From positions 62,001 through 126,000 of the forward strand of contig NZ_JAAGRN010000002.1 in the NCBI RefSeq assembly GCF_010499255.1: DNA of 64,000 nt, given 5' to 3'. The stretch is from Sheuella amnicola. Lineage in GTDB: Bacteria; Pseudomonadota; Gammaproteobacteria; Burkholderiales; Burkholderiaceae_B. Positions 8,214-16,916 of the stretch are shown piece by piece. A program made the position numbers and the translations under genes. Every line of letters begins with the position of its first letter. Within the stretch, counting starts at the first letter, position 1. The notes beneath the pieces were generated by a model that saw only the letters and a list, made by a program, of their open reading frames with translations, had not been told where the DNA came from and did no database searches.

Positions 8214-9399
8214 CGAAAGCGAACTTTTGCAAGAGATAGCCTCTTGTCCATGTTAGATGGGTGCCCTTGTTTTCAGATTTTCCTGGCAGGGCACTCAATA
8301 ACTGCTGATGCCGATTTTTAAATAAACCTTGCTCACCGAACAGCAGTGCGTGCACATATGTCGCATTTGCGGCCTGAGCTTGAATAAATTCATTTGATTC
8401 GATGCCAGGAAACATATCCAATGACAGACTTTGATCAATCAGCATGGCCGCTAATTGAATTGGATTATGTTCGACCATCCAATATCTGGTCGCATGAAAA
8501 ATGGCATCGGTTCCGACAAAATCTATCTTAATTTCGTCCACTGATGGCATCGGGTCATTCATAACGACATCTTTGATTATCTGTTCATAAATAGCGTGGC
8601 AGTCGGAGAAATGATATCTTCCATCCTCAGACAAACGATATTGTCCGACTCCGTCCAAGACATCTCCAAAATCGTTTTCAGCGCGAAATCCTTTGGGGAA
8701 ACAACATGCCGAAGCCTCTCCAAGCTTTATTCGCATTGCTTTACGTGCATCGTCCTGTCCGAGACCCATATACGACTTGCAATACAGATTAAACGTTCGC
8801 CCGTTTATCGTCACAATTTGCACAGATTCTTTATGCGGATAGTCAGTATCAACTGGAAAACTGAGTTGCGCAGATGAGCCACCGACCTCCACAATTCCAA
8901 GCGGGCTAGCGTCAGTTCTGAAAACATCCCTTTCCAGATCATTCAAATTAATCCAAGTCCAAACGCCCTCTTCGCGCTGACCGTCAATCGTTCGTACCTC
9001 ACCTAAAGCAAATCCAGCTTGATTAATTCCATGCCTGATTCGATCATAAAAATGTTCGATAGCTTGAACTCCAAACATTTTCGCTGAATAGCGCATGCCT
9101 GCGGTTGCAAAAAGATGGACGCTCACTTGGCTGGGCTCGACACCCAGACTGTACAATTGAGGTCTAATCGAATTCAGAAGTGGCCAGACAATCATTGGAA
9201 CAACCTGCGCCTCCAGGTTGGGAGCGAGTGGATGCACAAAATTGTTAATGCCGTCTTCACGCTCGCCATTAGGCATCGTTGAATGTTCAACTTCGGCAAT
9301 TTTTTTAACGATGGGATAGGCTCCAGGCTGAACATCAAATAAAAAAAGGCGCGTCCCGCTGCTACCGGCATCAATGACTGCAGTAATGAACTTCTCCAT
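8176..9399 (-). CDS. GDA1/CD39 family nucleoside phosphatase (apyrase-like)
   Basis: This 407-aa protein has the apyrase conserved regions in order: VIDAGSSGTRLFLFDV (ACR1) at the N-terminus, LFATAGMRYS (ACR2), VWTWINLNDL (ACR3-like) and IVEVGGSSAQLSF (ACR4). This family hydrolyses nucleoside di- and triphosphates and is best known from eukaryotes and a few bacteria such as Legionella. The N-terminus MEKFITAVIDAG begins directly with the catalytic fold, and no signal peptide or membrane segment is visible, so it should be cytoplasmic. ATG at 9399 was preferred over a TTG at 9423 that overlaps the upstream stop. It probably follows the K+ channel gene in one transcript. Confidence 0.82.
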   Translation of the reverse strand: MEKFITAVIDAGSSGTRLFLFDVQPGAYPIVKKIAEVEHSTMPNGEREDGINNFVHPLAPNLEAQVVPMIVWPLLNSIRPQLYSLGVEPSQVSVHLFATAGMRYSAKMFGVQAIEHFYDRIRHGINQAGFALGEVRTIDGQREEGVWTWINLNDLERDVFRTDASPLGIVEVGGSSAQLSFPVDTDYPHKESVQIVTINGRTFNLYCKSYMGLGQDDARKAMRIKLGEASACCFPKGFRAENDFGDVLDGVGQYRLSEDGRYHFSDCHAIYEQIIKDVVMNDPMPSVDEIKIDFVGTDAIFHATRYWMVEHNPIQLAAMLIDQSLSLDMFPGIESNEFIQAQAANATYVHALLFGEQGLFKNRHQQLLSALPGKSENKGTHLTWTRGYLLQKFAFAKPDLNCPQPVA

Positions 9400-9419
9400 G
9401 CGTTTTTCTCTGAAATTTA

Positions 9420-10238
9420 TCAACCGAATCGTGAACCGCAGTCCCGGCAGAATTTGTCTGTTAACTCATGGCCTTTACTTCCACAGGTCTGACATATACG
9501 TGTAGCAGCCTGCGTTCGCGCACGGGCTGCGCTCATTTCCGCCGTAACGATTCCTGTCGGAACAGCCAGAGTGCCCCAGCCCATCAACATCATGATCGAT
9601 GAAATAAATCGCCCCAAATCGGTCTTGGGGGTCAAGTCGCCAAAGCCCACCGTCGTCATCGTCGTAATGGCCCAGTAAATTCCGACGGGGATACTGGTAA
9701 AACCGTGCTCGGCTCCTTCCACGACATACATAAACGTACCCATCACTAATACCACCATCAAAACGACAGACAAAAAGACGAGAATCTTATTGCGACTCGC
9801 GGCAAGTGCTCCGGCAAGATGGTTGTACTCGGAAAAGTATTCGGTTAATTTGAAAACCCTGAACACCCTGATGAGTCGCAGCACCCTGACATCAAGCAGT
9901 GAATGCAACTCGGGAAACAACCAGGTCAAGTAGGTTGGCGTAATGGCCAACAAATCAATTATTCCAAAAAAACTCAGCACATACGCCAGACGATTTGGAG
10001 CACAATACACACGGGCCAAATACTCCGCGGTAAACAAGATGGTCAATATCCACTCGAGCCCGAAGAAAATAGTGTGATATTTTTTTGAGATCGATTCGAC
10101 GCTATCCAGCATAACAACGAGTAAAGATAGCAAAATAAGAACAATGATCGCTTTATCGAACAACCGTCCCGATTGCGTATCGCTTTCGAAAACGATCGAA
10201 TGGATTTTTTCTTTTAGTGACGAGTTTTTCGTATTCAT
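9420..10238 (-). CDS. voltage-gated K+ channel with C-terminal zinc ribbon
   Basis: This 272-aa ion channel has six membrane segments. The S4 sensor is arginine-rich (RVLRLIRVFRVFKL), and the pore loop TTMTTVGFGDLTP carries the K+ selectivity filter. These are standard for bacterial Kv-type channels. After S6 the tail contains CQTCGSKGHELTDKFCRDCG, two CxxC pairs that should bind zinc. The length suits a minimal Kv subunit plus a small ribbon; a tetramer in the inner membrane is expected. The stop TGA touches the start region of the apyrase-like gene. Confidence 0.92.
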   Translation of the reverse strand: MNTKNSSLKEKIHSIVFESDTQSGRLFDKAIIVLILLSLLVVMLDSVESISKKYHTIFFGLEWILTILFTAEYLARVYCAPNRLAYVLSFFGIIDLLAITPTYLTWLFPELHSLLDVRVLRLIRVFRVFKLTEYFSEYNHLAGALAASRNKILVFLSVVLMVVLVMGTFMYVVEGAEHGFTSIPVGIYWAITTMTTVGFGDLTPKTDLGRFISSIMMLMGWGTLAVPTGIVTAEMSAARARTQAATRICQTCGSKGHELTDKFCRDCGSRFG

Positions 10239-10327
10239 AATATGGTTTAAGAACTATTTGCCATATTTTAAATCGACATTTCCGCTCAACCTGTTAAATT
10301 TGAACGATTAATTCACAAGGATCAAGC

Positions 10328-10897
10328 ATGTTGAGATGCCCATGGTGCGAAGGCTTTGATCTTTATCGCCACTATCACGATACGGAATGGGGTGTGCCAT
10401 TACACGACAGTCGTGCTTTATTCGAACTATTAATTCTTGAAGGAGCACAAGCTGGACTATCCTGGTCCACTGTACTGAAAAAACGCGAAAATTACCGTCA
10501 AGCTTTTGATCGCTTCGATCCTGAAAAGATTTCACGATACGATGATCAAAAAATATTCGAACTGATGAATAATTCAGGCATTATTCGAAATAAACTCAAA
10601 ATCGCTGCAACAATCAAAAACGCTAACGCATACCTGAATTTAAAAAATAATGGACATCAATTCAGCGATTTTGTGTGGCAATTCGTCAATCACAAACCGA
10701 TACAGAATAAACGCTTGAATTTGAATGATGTTCCTGCGCGGACGGCCGAGTCCGACGCCATGAGCAAAGCACTACTGAAAGCGGGATTCAAATTTGTCGG
10801 GTCTACGATATGCTATGCCTTCATGCAAGCCTCAGGAATGGTAAATGATCACCTAGTATCATGTCATCGCTATCCGGCGGTGGTAAAAATGAAATAA
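10328..10897 (+). CDS. tag: DNA-3-methyladenine glycosylase I
   Basis: This 189-aa base-excision repair enzyme removes 3-methyladenine from alkylated DNA. MLRCPWCEGFDLYRHYHDTEWGVP is the diagnostic N-terminus, with Cys4 and a near-N-terminal His as zinc ligands, followed by LFELLILEGAQAGLSW (catalytic Glu region). The C-terminal YAFMQASGMVNDHLVSCHRY supplies the other His and Cys ligands. The length is normal for Tag. It is monocistronic or followed at 69 bp by an unknown gene. Confidence 0.96.
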   Translation: MLRCPWCEGFDLYRHYHDTEWGVPLHDSRALFELLILEGAQAGLSWSTVLKKRENYRQAFDRFDPEKISRYDDQKIFELMNNSGIIRNKLKIAATIKNANAYLNLKNNGHQFSDFVWQFVNHKPIQNKRLNLNDVPARTAESDAMSKALLKAGFKFVGSTICYAFMQASGMVNDHLVSCHRYPAVVKMK

Positions 10898-10966
10898 GGC
10901 TTTATCTAAAATTCGATGCTTCAAAATGAATGTGTCATAGGTAATTTTACGAAACGGAGTTTTGCG

Positions 10967-11509
10967 ATGGCGAAAAAAACAGTAACACCCACCAAAGTCG
11001 AAATCAGAAAAATTCTTGCAATTAAAGACAGAATTAATATCGATAAAAGCGATCTGGCAAAGTTGCTTGGAGTCAAAAAGATAAAACGTCTAAAGATGCA
11101 AGATGATTTTATTTACTGGCTTGAGTCGGCGATTCGCCACAAAGCCATCGTAGATGATGAGGCCGGCGAACACTATAAGTTCTATCTTGTATCCGATGAG
11201 GCGGTTTCTGCCAAATTAGCCAAAAAGCACAATGATTTTGGTTTCGCATTAACGTTTGATGAAGAGCTAATCGATGACTTTATCGATGCGGCAGTGATCT
11301 TCGACGAAATCATGGAAATCAGGGTTGCCCAGCATGATTGTTTTACAAAACACACTGAATTCATGAATACGCTGCAAGGTTGGGGACTGGATCCCAAAGC
11401 GCTCGAAAAATTCGGAACTTCGATGTCCAAAATCAGTCATGAGTATGGACAAAAGCTGATGGAAAAAAGCTATGACATCCTGAATGACGGACTGGTCAGC
11501 ACATGGTAA
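10967..11509 (+). CDS. hypothetical protein, 180 aa
   Basis: I do not recognise this protein. It is soluble and highly charged: lysine-rich at the start (MAKKTVTPTKVEIRKILAIK), with an acidic stretch LTFDEELIDDFIDAAVIFDE in the middle. It looks mostly helical and lacks a signal peptide or membrane segments. I chose ATG at 10967, with CGGAG upstream, over an in-frame ATG at 10916. It sits between tag and the nicotinamidase gene, whose start is 19 bp downstream. Confidence 0.75.
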   Translation: MAKKTVTPTKVEIRKILAIKDRINIDKSDLAKLLGVKKIKRLKMQDDFIYWLESAIRHKAIVDDEAGEHYKFYLVSDEAVSAKLAKKHNDFGFALTFDEELIDDFIDAAVIFDEIMEIRVAQHDCFTKHTEFMNTLQGWGLDPKALEKFGTSMSKISHEYGQKLMEKSYDILNDGLVSTW

Positions 11510-11528
11510 ACATGGAAAATATCTGGGG

Positions 11529-12179
11529 ATGATATTGAAAAGTCACACTTTTAGTTTTGGCTCAAAAGATGCATTGATTGTGATCGATGTACAAAATGGT
11601 TTTCTGCCCGGCGGCAATTTAGCAGTTACTGACGGCGATCAAATTATTCCGATTATCAATCGACTTGCACCCAAATTTTCCAATGTCATACTGACGCAAG
11701 ACTGGCATCCCGCCGACCATATTTCATTTGCAAATCAACACCCGGGTAAAAATCCATTTGACATGATTGAATTGCCTTATGGACAACAGACCTTATGGCC
11801 ATCGCATTGTGTTCAGGGCTCGGATGATGCCGCATTTGCAACCGATCTTCACATTCCGCACGCACAGCTCATCATACGTAAAGGTTTTGATCCACAGGTC
11901 GACTCTTACTCGGCGTTTATCGAAGCTAATCGATCCACTCGCACCGGACTGGCCGGATACTTGAATGATCGCGGCATCGACACCCTATATTTGTGCGGTT
12001 TAGCAACTGACTTTTGCGTTGCTTTTTCGGCGATCGATGCCGTTAATCTTGGTTTCAAAACTACCGTCATTGAAGATGCGTCTAAAGCGATCGATTTAAA
12101 CGGATCCCTTGCAACCGCCTGGCAAAACATGCACACAGCAGGAGTCCGGCGGATTCAATCGAGTGATCTTTCAACATGA
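11529..12179 (+). CDS. pncA: nicotinamidase / pyrazinamidase (isochorismatase fold)
   Basis: This protein of about 216 aa converts nicotinamide to nicotinate in NAD salvage. The catalytic triad is visible: Asp in LIVIDVQNGFLPGG, Lys in IIRKGFDP, and Cys in LCGLATDFCV. The metal site is in TQDWHPADHISF (D-x-H...H). All are in the order expected for PncA. The start is uncertain: ATG at 11529 has a G-run directly against it, whereas a TTG at 11535 sits five bases after GGGGA; the fold starts after either. The stop overlaps the following start as ATGA. Confidence 0.92.
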   Translation: MILKSHTFSFGSKDALIVIDVQNGFLPGGNLAVTDGDQIIPIINRLAPKFSNVILTQDWHPADHISFANQHPGKNPFDMIELPYGQQTLWPSHCVQGSDDAAFATDLHIPHAQLIIRKGFDPQVDSYSAFIEANRSTRTGLAGYLNDRGIDTLYLCGLATDFCVAFSAIDAVNLGFKTTVIEDASKAIDLNGSLATAWQNMHTAGVRRIQSSDLST

Positions 12180-12532
12180 ACTTTTCGGGCTTTCAGGGTT
12201 CGATTACTTTCATCGGACTGTTGGTCTTATCAAACGTCTTCATGACATTTGCTTGGTATGCACATTTGCGCAATCTGTCTGAAAAGGCCTGGTGGATAGC
12301 AGCGTTAGCAAGCTGGGGGATTGCCTTTTTTGAGTATATGTTGCAAGTCCCTGCCAATAGGATTGGGTTTGAGCACTTTTCGCTGGGGCAACTCAAAATT
12401 GCTCAAGAAGTAATCACACTGGGCGTGTTCATACCTTTTGCCGTTTTCTATATGGGCGAACCTTTCAAAACCGATTATCTGTGGGCGGGGCTTTGCCTGA
12501 TGGGCGCGGTTTACTTTATTTTCAGAAATTAA
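12176..12532 (+). CDS. small DMT-superfamily membrane protein (DUF486)
   Basis: This 118-aa protein has four hydrophobic segments. MTFAWYAHLRNL, WWIAALASWGIAFFEYMLQVPANR and the C-terminal YLWAGLCLMGAVYFIFRN are characteristic of DUF486. The family resembles half-size drug/metabolite transporters, but no substrate is established. It overlaps the nicotinamidase stop by 4 bp, so the two are co-translated. Confidence 0.88.
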   Translation: MNFSGFQGSITFIGLLVLSNVFMTFAWYAHLRNLSEKAWWIAALASWGIAFFEYMLQVPANRIGFEHFSLGQLKIAQEVITLGVFIPFAVFYMGEPFKTDYLWAGLCLMGAVYFIFRN

Positions 12533-12560
12533 AAGCACAACTCGCCCTAAGTCTGACAGT

Positions 12561-13469
12561 TTAATCTTCGTCTATCGAATAAACGAGTGCGGCGGACTTA
12601 AGCTGCCCACTGAAAGAATAAAATCTTTCATTGTCATCTCTGGTGACAGGCTTGGGCATGTCTTTAGAGCTCAATACGACTTGATCGCCAAAAACTCCAT
12701 TTAGTCTCACCCAGCAACGGCGGTACAACTCGACGAATGAACCGCCATCGTCAGTCTCGAAATCAAATAAGTCGCGATCCATCACTTTTGTCTTGCGCAG
12801 ATCTATGCTCAAACTTTTATGAATCTCGACGCGGCTACTGCTGATATTCATTCCGTCTTCGACTGGCAATTTGATTTCAAGCCGATCCAGCCGAATGTGA
12901 GAATTCGTGACATCGAATGCATCATCGGCTGAATAATAGCAACGGACTTCGGAAATATTCCATTCATTTTTTCCAACCCCTAACACTGAAAAGCCATCGA
13001 TATCATCATCGACATCCGCTTCTCCATCATCATTTTGCGTTGCGTCAGCTATTTGTGTCGGATCAAATCGCCCAAGGTAATAGGTCGCAACCATCTTCGC
13101 ATTAAAACTCGACAATGGGTTCTTTCGGTTGACCTTTACCGATACGCCGTCTTTGCTTGCGTCGTTAAAATTCCCCAAAAACCACAGCCCACCATTATCT
13201 GCACACTTGACCGGCTTATATTCCGAATTGCATGCTTTTACATACATGCGCTGTGCAATAAGTGATGATCCTTGCTCAAAAATCAACGCAGACCTCCAGA
13301 TACTGCTCTTTTTATTCACGCCATTTACGATCAAAATCGTCACTTTGTCTTGTACCGTCAACTTGACACTTTTAGCGACTCTGACTTCGCCTTGAATGAC
13401 ATAGGTCTTACCTGCCTTAAGCGTACGGCTTCTTTTGATGTCTTTATTGATGACTTCGATCAATTTCAT
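12561..13469 (-). CDS. hypothetical protein, possible right-handed beta-helix
   Basis: I do not recognise this 302-aa protein. It is rich in short alternating hydrophobic/polar strands (KTYVIQGEVRVAKSVKLTV, ALIFEQGSSLIAQRMYVKA, ISSSRVEIHKSLSIDL), as in parallel beta-helix proteins. An acidic insertion DDGEADVDDDIDGF sits near residue 155 and could bind calcium. No signal peptide or membrane segment is visible. It lies convergent to the DUF486 gene and 12 bp downstream of leuD, so it may be read from the leuCD transcript, though a metabolic link is not evident. Confidence 0.7.
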   Translation of the reverse strand: MKLIEVINKDIKRSRTLKAGKTYVIQGEVRVAKSVKLTVQDKVTILIVNGVNKKSSIWRSALIFEQGSSLIAQRMYVKACNSEYKPVKCADNGGLWFLGNFNDASKDGVSVKVNRKNPLSSFNAKMVATYYLGRFDPTQIADATQNDDGEADVDDDIDGFSVLGVGKNEWNISEVRCYYSADDAFDVTNSHIRLDRLEIKLPVEDGMNISSSRVEIHKSLSIDLRKTKVMDRDLFDFETDDGGSFVELYRRCWVRLNGVFGDQVVLSSKDMPKPVTRDDNERFYSFSGQLKSAALVYSIDED

Positions 13470-13481
13470 GTTGACTCACTC

Positions 13482-14117
13482 CTATTGGGCGCAAAGCCAA
13501 GGATTTTTTCGAAAATGCTTGATTTCAAACTGCTCGACTTGCTGCATATACGATTGCGTCAATTCGATTTCATCGACGCCTTTCAATAAACATTCTCGCC
13601 AAAATGGATCGATTGGAAAAGTATGATTCTCCAATGTTCCATTGCCCACCGTCCATGCAACCATCTGATTCTCAAGATCTATTGTCACGCTTAATCCGGC
13701 ATTCGATCGTTGCGCATTGTCCAACAACCCTGCCACAACATCTTCGGGCAGTTGAATCGGAAGCAAGCCATTCTTCAAACAATTACTAAAAAATATATCT
13801 CCAAAACTGGGCGCAATAATGGCCTGAAACCCCCGATCCACAAAGGCATAAACTGCCCCCTCCCTAGAGGATCCGCAGCCGAAATTTTGCTCTGCCACCA
13901 ATATGGTCGCGGATTGAAAAACCGGCGAATTCAAAACAAAATCGTCACGCAAACAATCATCGTTGAGGTGACTTAAGTCATGAAACAGAAAATGCCCGTA
14001 CCCACCCGGAGCTTGACGATTCATTTTTAAAAATCGATCTGGAATAATTTGATCAGTATCGATATTTCTTCCCCTCAATGGGGCGGCGATCGAATTAAAT
14101 GCACGAATTGGCTTCAT
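13482..14117 (-). CDS. leuD: 3-isopropylmalate dehydratase small subunit
   Basis: This 211-aa swivel-domain subunit acts with LeuC to isomerise 2-isopropylmalate to 3-isopropylmalate in leucine synthesis. Diagnostic stretches are GRNIDTDQIIPDRFL, NFGCGSSREGAVYAF and FFSNCLKNGLLPI. The length is normal. It overlaps leuC by 4 bp (ATGA), giving translational coupling. leuB is not in the window. Confidence 0.96.
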   Translation of the reverse strand: MKPIRAFNSIAAPLRGRNIDTDQIIPDRFLKMNRQAPGGYGHFLFHDLSHLNDDCLRDDFVLNSPVFQSATILVAEQNFGCGSSREGAVYAFVDRGFQAIIAPSFGDIFFSNCLKNGLLPIQLPEDVVAGLLDNAQRSNAGLSVTIDLENQMVAWTVGNGTLENHTFPIDPFWRECLLKGVDEIELTQSYMQQVEQFEIKHFRKNPWLCAQ

Positions 14118-15574
14118 GACAAAGTAACCTCCACCGGATTCGTTAAGTACCCGGTCAATGCGGATGCTGCCGCAACAGCAGGACTTACCAAATGGGTTCG
14201 CACGCTCGGCCCTTGCCTACCAACAAAGTTTCGGTTACTTGTGGAAGCGACTCGTTCACCGGGGTGTGCAACATCTCCGTTAATCGCAACACACATCGAA
14301 CACCCGGATTCGCGCCACTCCAGTCCGGCACTCATAAAAACCTGATCCAATCCCTCTGCCTCCGCTAGCATTTTGACAAGCGTTGACCCAGGGACAACGA
14401 TTCCCGGCACTTCCGCACGACGCCCTTTAAGAACTTTTGCCGCTTCCCGTAAATCCGATAAACGAGCGTTCGTACAGGATCCGATAAAAACGCGGTTGAT
14501 TTTGATCGAATTCATGGGCTGACCCGCAGAGAGCCCCATATAATCCAAAGCCGCAATGGCCGATGCGCGCTTTTGCGGATCAGCCATGATCGCAGGATCG
14601 GGAACGCAACCATCAATTGGCGCCGACATATCCGGACTGGTACCCCACGTAACCACGGGCATCATTCCGGAAATATCGATATCAAGCTCGCGATCGAATA
14701 CAGCTAGCGGATCCGTCTTCAGGGTGCGCCACTCTCCTACCGCTTCATCCCATTGCGATCCCGTGGGACCGAAAGGCTTATTCTTCAGATACTCAAAAAC
14801 CTTGTCATCTGGAGCGATGATGCCACAACGCCCGCCCGCTTCGATCGCCATATTACATAGCGTCAATCGCTCCTCGACGCTCATGTCGTCAACTACCTGG
14901 CCGGCAAACTCAATGGCATGGCCAACTGCCCCATCCGCACCGATTTTTCGAATAATCGCCAATACAATGTCCTTCGCGCTGAACCCAATGGAACGATCGC
15001 CGATGACATTGATCCTAAACGTCTTAGGCATGGCTTGCCATAGGGTTTGGGTTGCCATGACATGCGCACTCTCGGATTGACCAATGCCAAACGCAATCGC
15101 ACCCAGCGCTCCATGCGTGGACGTATGACTGTCTGTGCATACGATCGTCATACCCGGAAGACTTATGCCCTGCTCTGGCCCTACGACATGAACGATCCCC
15201 TGGCCCGGATCACTCATCGAAAAATGCCGCACTCCTGCCCATTCCATGTTCCGATCGAATGACTGGAACATTTCTGCAGCCTCGGGGCTTCCCGCATCGC
15301 GCGCAAACCTGCTCTTTGTCGGAATATAGTGATCGGCCACGCCAAACACCTGCAAGGGCTTACGAACCGTCAGCCCTTTACTTCGCAATTGCCTGAAGGC
15401 ATGGACCGAACCATCATGAACAATATGGCGGTCGATATAGATTAATGATGGGCCTTGCTCGCGGTTCAGCACGACGTGCCTTGCCCATATTTTTTCAAAC
15501 AACGTCTGAGGCCGCGGTGTAGTTTGACTCACTTTTGACTCTGAATCCGAGGAATTGTTGTAAAAATCTTCCAT
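14114..15574 (-). CDS. leuC: 3-isopropylmalate dehydratase large subunit
   Basis: This 486-aa [4Fe-4S] aconitase-family subunit is part of the leucine pathway. TLFEKIWARHVV is the usual LeuC start, here preceded by about 24 Ser/Glu-rich residues from ATG at 15574, which has only a weak GGAT upstream. Substrate and cluster motifs are present: CTDSHTSTHGALGAIAFGIG, FIGSCTNARLSDL (first Cys ligand) and SGCSMC (two further ligands). The extension is a mild oddity and could be a mis-chosen start. It forms an operon with leuD. Confidence 0.95.
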   Translation of the reverse strand: MEDFYNNSSDSESKVSQTTPRPQTLFEKIWARHVVLNREQGPSLIYIDRHIVHDGSVHAFRQLRSKGLTVRKPLQVFGVADHYIPTKSRFARDAGSPEAAEMFQSFDRNMEWAGVRHFSMSDPGQGIVHVVGPEQGISLPGMTIVCTDSHTSTHGALGAIAFGIGQSESAHVMATQTLWQAMPKTFRINVIGDRSIGFSAKDIVLAIIRKIGADGAVGHAIEFAGQVVDDMSVEERLTLCNMAIEAGGRCGIIAPDDKVFEYLKNKPFGPTGSQWDEAVGEWRTLKTDPLAVFDRELDIDISGMMPVVTWGTSPDMSAPIDGCVPDPAIMADPQKRASAIAALDYMGLSAGQPMNSIKINRVFIGSCTNARLSDLREAAKVLKGRRAEVPGIVVPGSTLVKMLAEAEGLDQVFMSAGLEWRESGCSMCVAINGDVAHPGERVASTSNRNFVGRQGPSVRTHLVSPAVAAASALTGYLTNPVEVTLS

Positions 15575-15686
15575 TTATCCGTAAAGATACTGCATTGCGT
15601 GCTGATTGATGTGGTTTTTCAGGGATTTGAATTAATCTTTAATCCACATCGTTTAACCCGTTGCCCCCACACTTCAGAGAGACGCA

Positions 15687-16310
15687 ATGTCTAATCGTTT
15701 ATTCGCCATCATCGCCTTGGGCGTAGGCTTAATGTCCAGTGCGACTCATGGCTGGGCTCAGGAACCTACCGCTCAGGGATCAACGACGATAGAGACGATT
15801 AATGCCAATCAAAGGGCGGCACTCACTGTTCTGAAAGCCTATCACGACGCTCAACTCGACTATATCTCGGAAGATTATGACCGGGATGGCACGCTCGAAT
15901 ATGCCCAGAAAATCATCAGCACACCGGGGAAAAAAGACGGACTATATTGGCCGATCGGCCCACTTGATCCGATGAGCCCAATTGGTGAAATATTTTCGGA
16001 AGCGAGTGCGACAGGAGCGCTGGAGGGCAAGGGTTACTATGGTTATCACTACCGCATATTGACGGCCCAAGGCATACATGCGCAAGGCGGTTCAATGTCT
16101 TACATCGTCAAAGGACACATGACGAAGGGATTTGCATTGATCGCCTGGCCTGTTACATACGGAAAAACCGGAGTGATGACATTTATGATTAGTCAGGCAG
16201 GGCAGGCATTTCAAAAAAATTTGGGTCCTGGCACCTCCGCAACCGTTAAGCAAATCCACTCTTACAACCCTGACAAATCCTGGCAAAAAGTGGACTTCCC
16301 GGACGACTAG
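15687..16310 (+). CDS. secreted DUF2950 family protein
   Basis: This 207-aa protein has a signal peptide (MSNRLFAIIALGVGLMSSATHGWAQ). The mature part matches the DUF2950 pattern: YDRDGTLEYAQKI, GKKDGLYWPIGPLDPMSPIG, YHYRILTAQGIHAQGG, KGFALIAWPVTYGKTGVMTF and a terminal SYNPDKSW. It is shorter than many DUF2950 proteins at the N-terminal side. Function is unknown; it is probably periplasmic. It starts a rightward set with a secreted unknown protein and an alkaline phosphatase. Confidence 0.85.
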   Translation: MSNRLFAIIALGVGLMSSATHGWAQEPTAQGSTTIETINANQRAALTVLKAYHDAQLDYISEDYDRDGTLEYAQKIISTPGKKDGLYWPIGPLDPMSPIGEIFSEASATGALEGKGYYGYHYRILTAQGIHAQGGSMSYIVKGHMTKGFALIAWPVTYGKTGVMTFMISQAGQAFQKNLGPGTSATVKQIHSYNPDKSWQKVDFPDD

Positions 16311-16391
16311 ACCAATAGGCCATGTCGTAACATTCGAAACAAGTACCGGTCTCGACATGAAACTGCAATATAGATCAAGCAGAATATCGAC

Positions 16392-16916
16392 ATGATGATA
16401 TTGATCAAGCTCTTCCGACATGTACGTTGTGTCTGCGCTTTTGCAACATTACTGTTAATTACCCTGCCCTCATCCGCAACCCGCTATGCTTGCGATTCCG
16501 GATCATCTGCCGATCAGAGTACGATCGAAATTCATTTCAGACATTTTTTCAAGCAGCCTGTCGGTCCGTCCGGCCTTGAATTCACCGACTCCATCCGACA
16601 AGCGAATGGAAAGTCTGTTTGCTTAACAGGTTATATGGTCAAACAAGAGACCTCTGTTGCCGGAAGATTTATTCTTGCTCCCCTCCCTATCGAAATGCAC
16701 GAACACTCGGATGGTGAAGCGGATGACTTACCTGCTTCGGCCATCATCGTTTATTTGGATGAAAGTCAAAAAGATCTAGCGATTCCGCATGAAGCAGGGC
16801 TACTCGCTGTCCGAGGTATTCTGGCAGTGGGTCGTCATGAAGACGAAGACGGACGAGTTTCATGGGTACAACTCAAACTGTTTCCTGATCAGATAAAACT
16901 TCACGGTGATAAATGA
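16392..16916 (+). CDS. secreted hypothetical protein, 174 aa
   Basis: No family is recognised. The N-terminus (VRCVCAFATLLLITLPSSATRYAC) is a signal peptide, so the protein is probably periplasmic. The mature part reads like a small beta-rich domain (SVCLTGYMVKQE, AIIVYLDES, LLAVRGILAVGRHEDEDGR) resembling OB-fold-like single-domain proteins, but that is a weak impression. Its stop overlaps the alkaline phosphatase start by 4 bp, so the two are co-translated and may work together in the periplasm. Confidence 0.75.
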   Translation: MMILIKLFRHVRCVCAFATLLLITLPSSATRYACDSGSSADQSTIEIHFRHFFKQPVGPSGLEFTDSIRQANGKSVCLTGYMVKQETSVAGRFILAPLPIEMHEHSDGEADDLPASAIIVYLDESQKDLAIPHEAGLLAVRGILAVGRHEDEDGRVSWVQLKLFPDQIKLHGDK

